Below, piece by piece: positions 14,384 through 14,437 of a stretch of 14,437 bases of DNA. The stretch is from CAYJSJ01 sp964373065 (lineage in GTDB: Bacteria; Patescibacteriota; Gracilibacteria; Peribacterales; Peribacteraceae). The stretch's first letter is position 1. Every line of letters starts with the position of its first letter. The stretch lies in contig CAYJSJ010000024.1 in assembly GCA_964373065.1 (NCBI GenBank), forward strand, positions 1-14,437, written 5' to 3'. The notes beneath the pieces are model-generated. The model was given only the letters and a program-made list of their open reading frames with translations, was not told the origin of the DNA and searched no databases. A program made the position numbers and the translations under genes.

Positions 14384-14437
14384 TTCCTGTACTGTCCCCC
14401 GTTTGTCAGACACCAATCTTGTATGGGGAATTGTACG

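Noticed and set aside
14384..14437. Upstream extension of the VKOR gene to the window edge
   Set aside because: The frame is open, but the residues are not VKOR-like and an ATG with a nearby AGGA exists at 14383; kept only as an uncertainty.

Overview
The window looks like chromosomal DNA from a Candidate Phyla Radiation (Patescibacteria, probably Parcubacteria-like) bacterium. The clues are very large secreted proteins made of Ig-like modules with Pro/Ser/Thr linkers, a VKOR-type disulfide enzyme, and a Lys/Arg-rich 'SKQERRELKRQ' N-terminus typical of membrane thioredoxin-fold proteins in that group. TGA acts as a normal stop at several tight gene junctions, so the genetic code appears standard. 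This assignment comes from sequence style; there is no marker gene in the window.

All but one of the genes lie on the minus strand, so transcription runs from high to low coordinates. At the right edge (14383 to 13229) is an envelope redox cluster: a VKOR-family membrane protein, a membrane-anchored YtkA/FixH-like beta-sandwich protein whose start overlaps the VKOR stop (ATGA), and the N-terminal stub of what was probably a DsbA-like thioredoxin-fold protein. The stub is cut off just before its expected membrane helix, at one copy of an 18-bp repeat with a palindromic core. A second copy lies exactly 243 bp away. Between the two is a short plus-strand ORF (48-57 aa) ending in a strong intrinsic terminator. 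An AT-rich intergenic stretch follows, with a good sigma70-like promoter that drives a two-gene unit: a class I SAM methyltransferase and a CYTH/triphosphate-tunnel protein.

From 11620 to the left edge, four secreted proteins are encoded in succession. They are a 2114-aa mosaic of Ig/PKD-like, CARDB-like and InlB-B-repeat-like modules around a unique Cys-rich insert; an 832-aa protein with three alternating pairs of an Ig-like module and an unnamed beta-rich module, containing an apparently perfect 243-bp in-frame internal repeat; and two smaller secreted proteins (367 aa, and at least 535 aa running off the window). The last two seem to be divergent paralogs sharing six cysteines in the same order. 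The last three genes are tightly packed (4-7 nt gaps); the giant gene and the 832-aa gene each follow a gap of about 56-59 nt.

The likely overall picture is a cell-surface apparatus (adhesion, host contact or surface appendage) whose many paired cysteines need extracytoplasmic oxidation, encoded near the VKOR disulfide machinery. The most novel items are the six-Cys paralog pair, the repeated (Ig-X)3 protein with recent internal duplication, and the repeat-bounded small-ORF segment next to the broken DsbA-like gene. No rRNA, tRNA, CRISPR array, transposase or integrase was seen.
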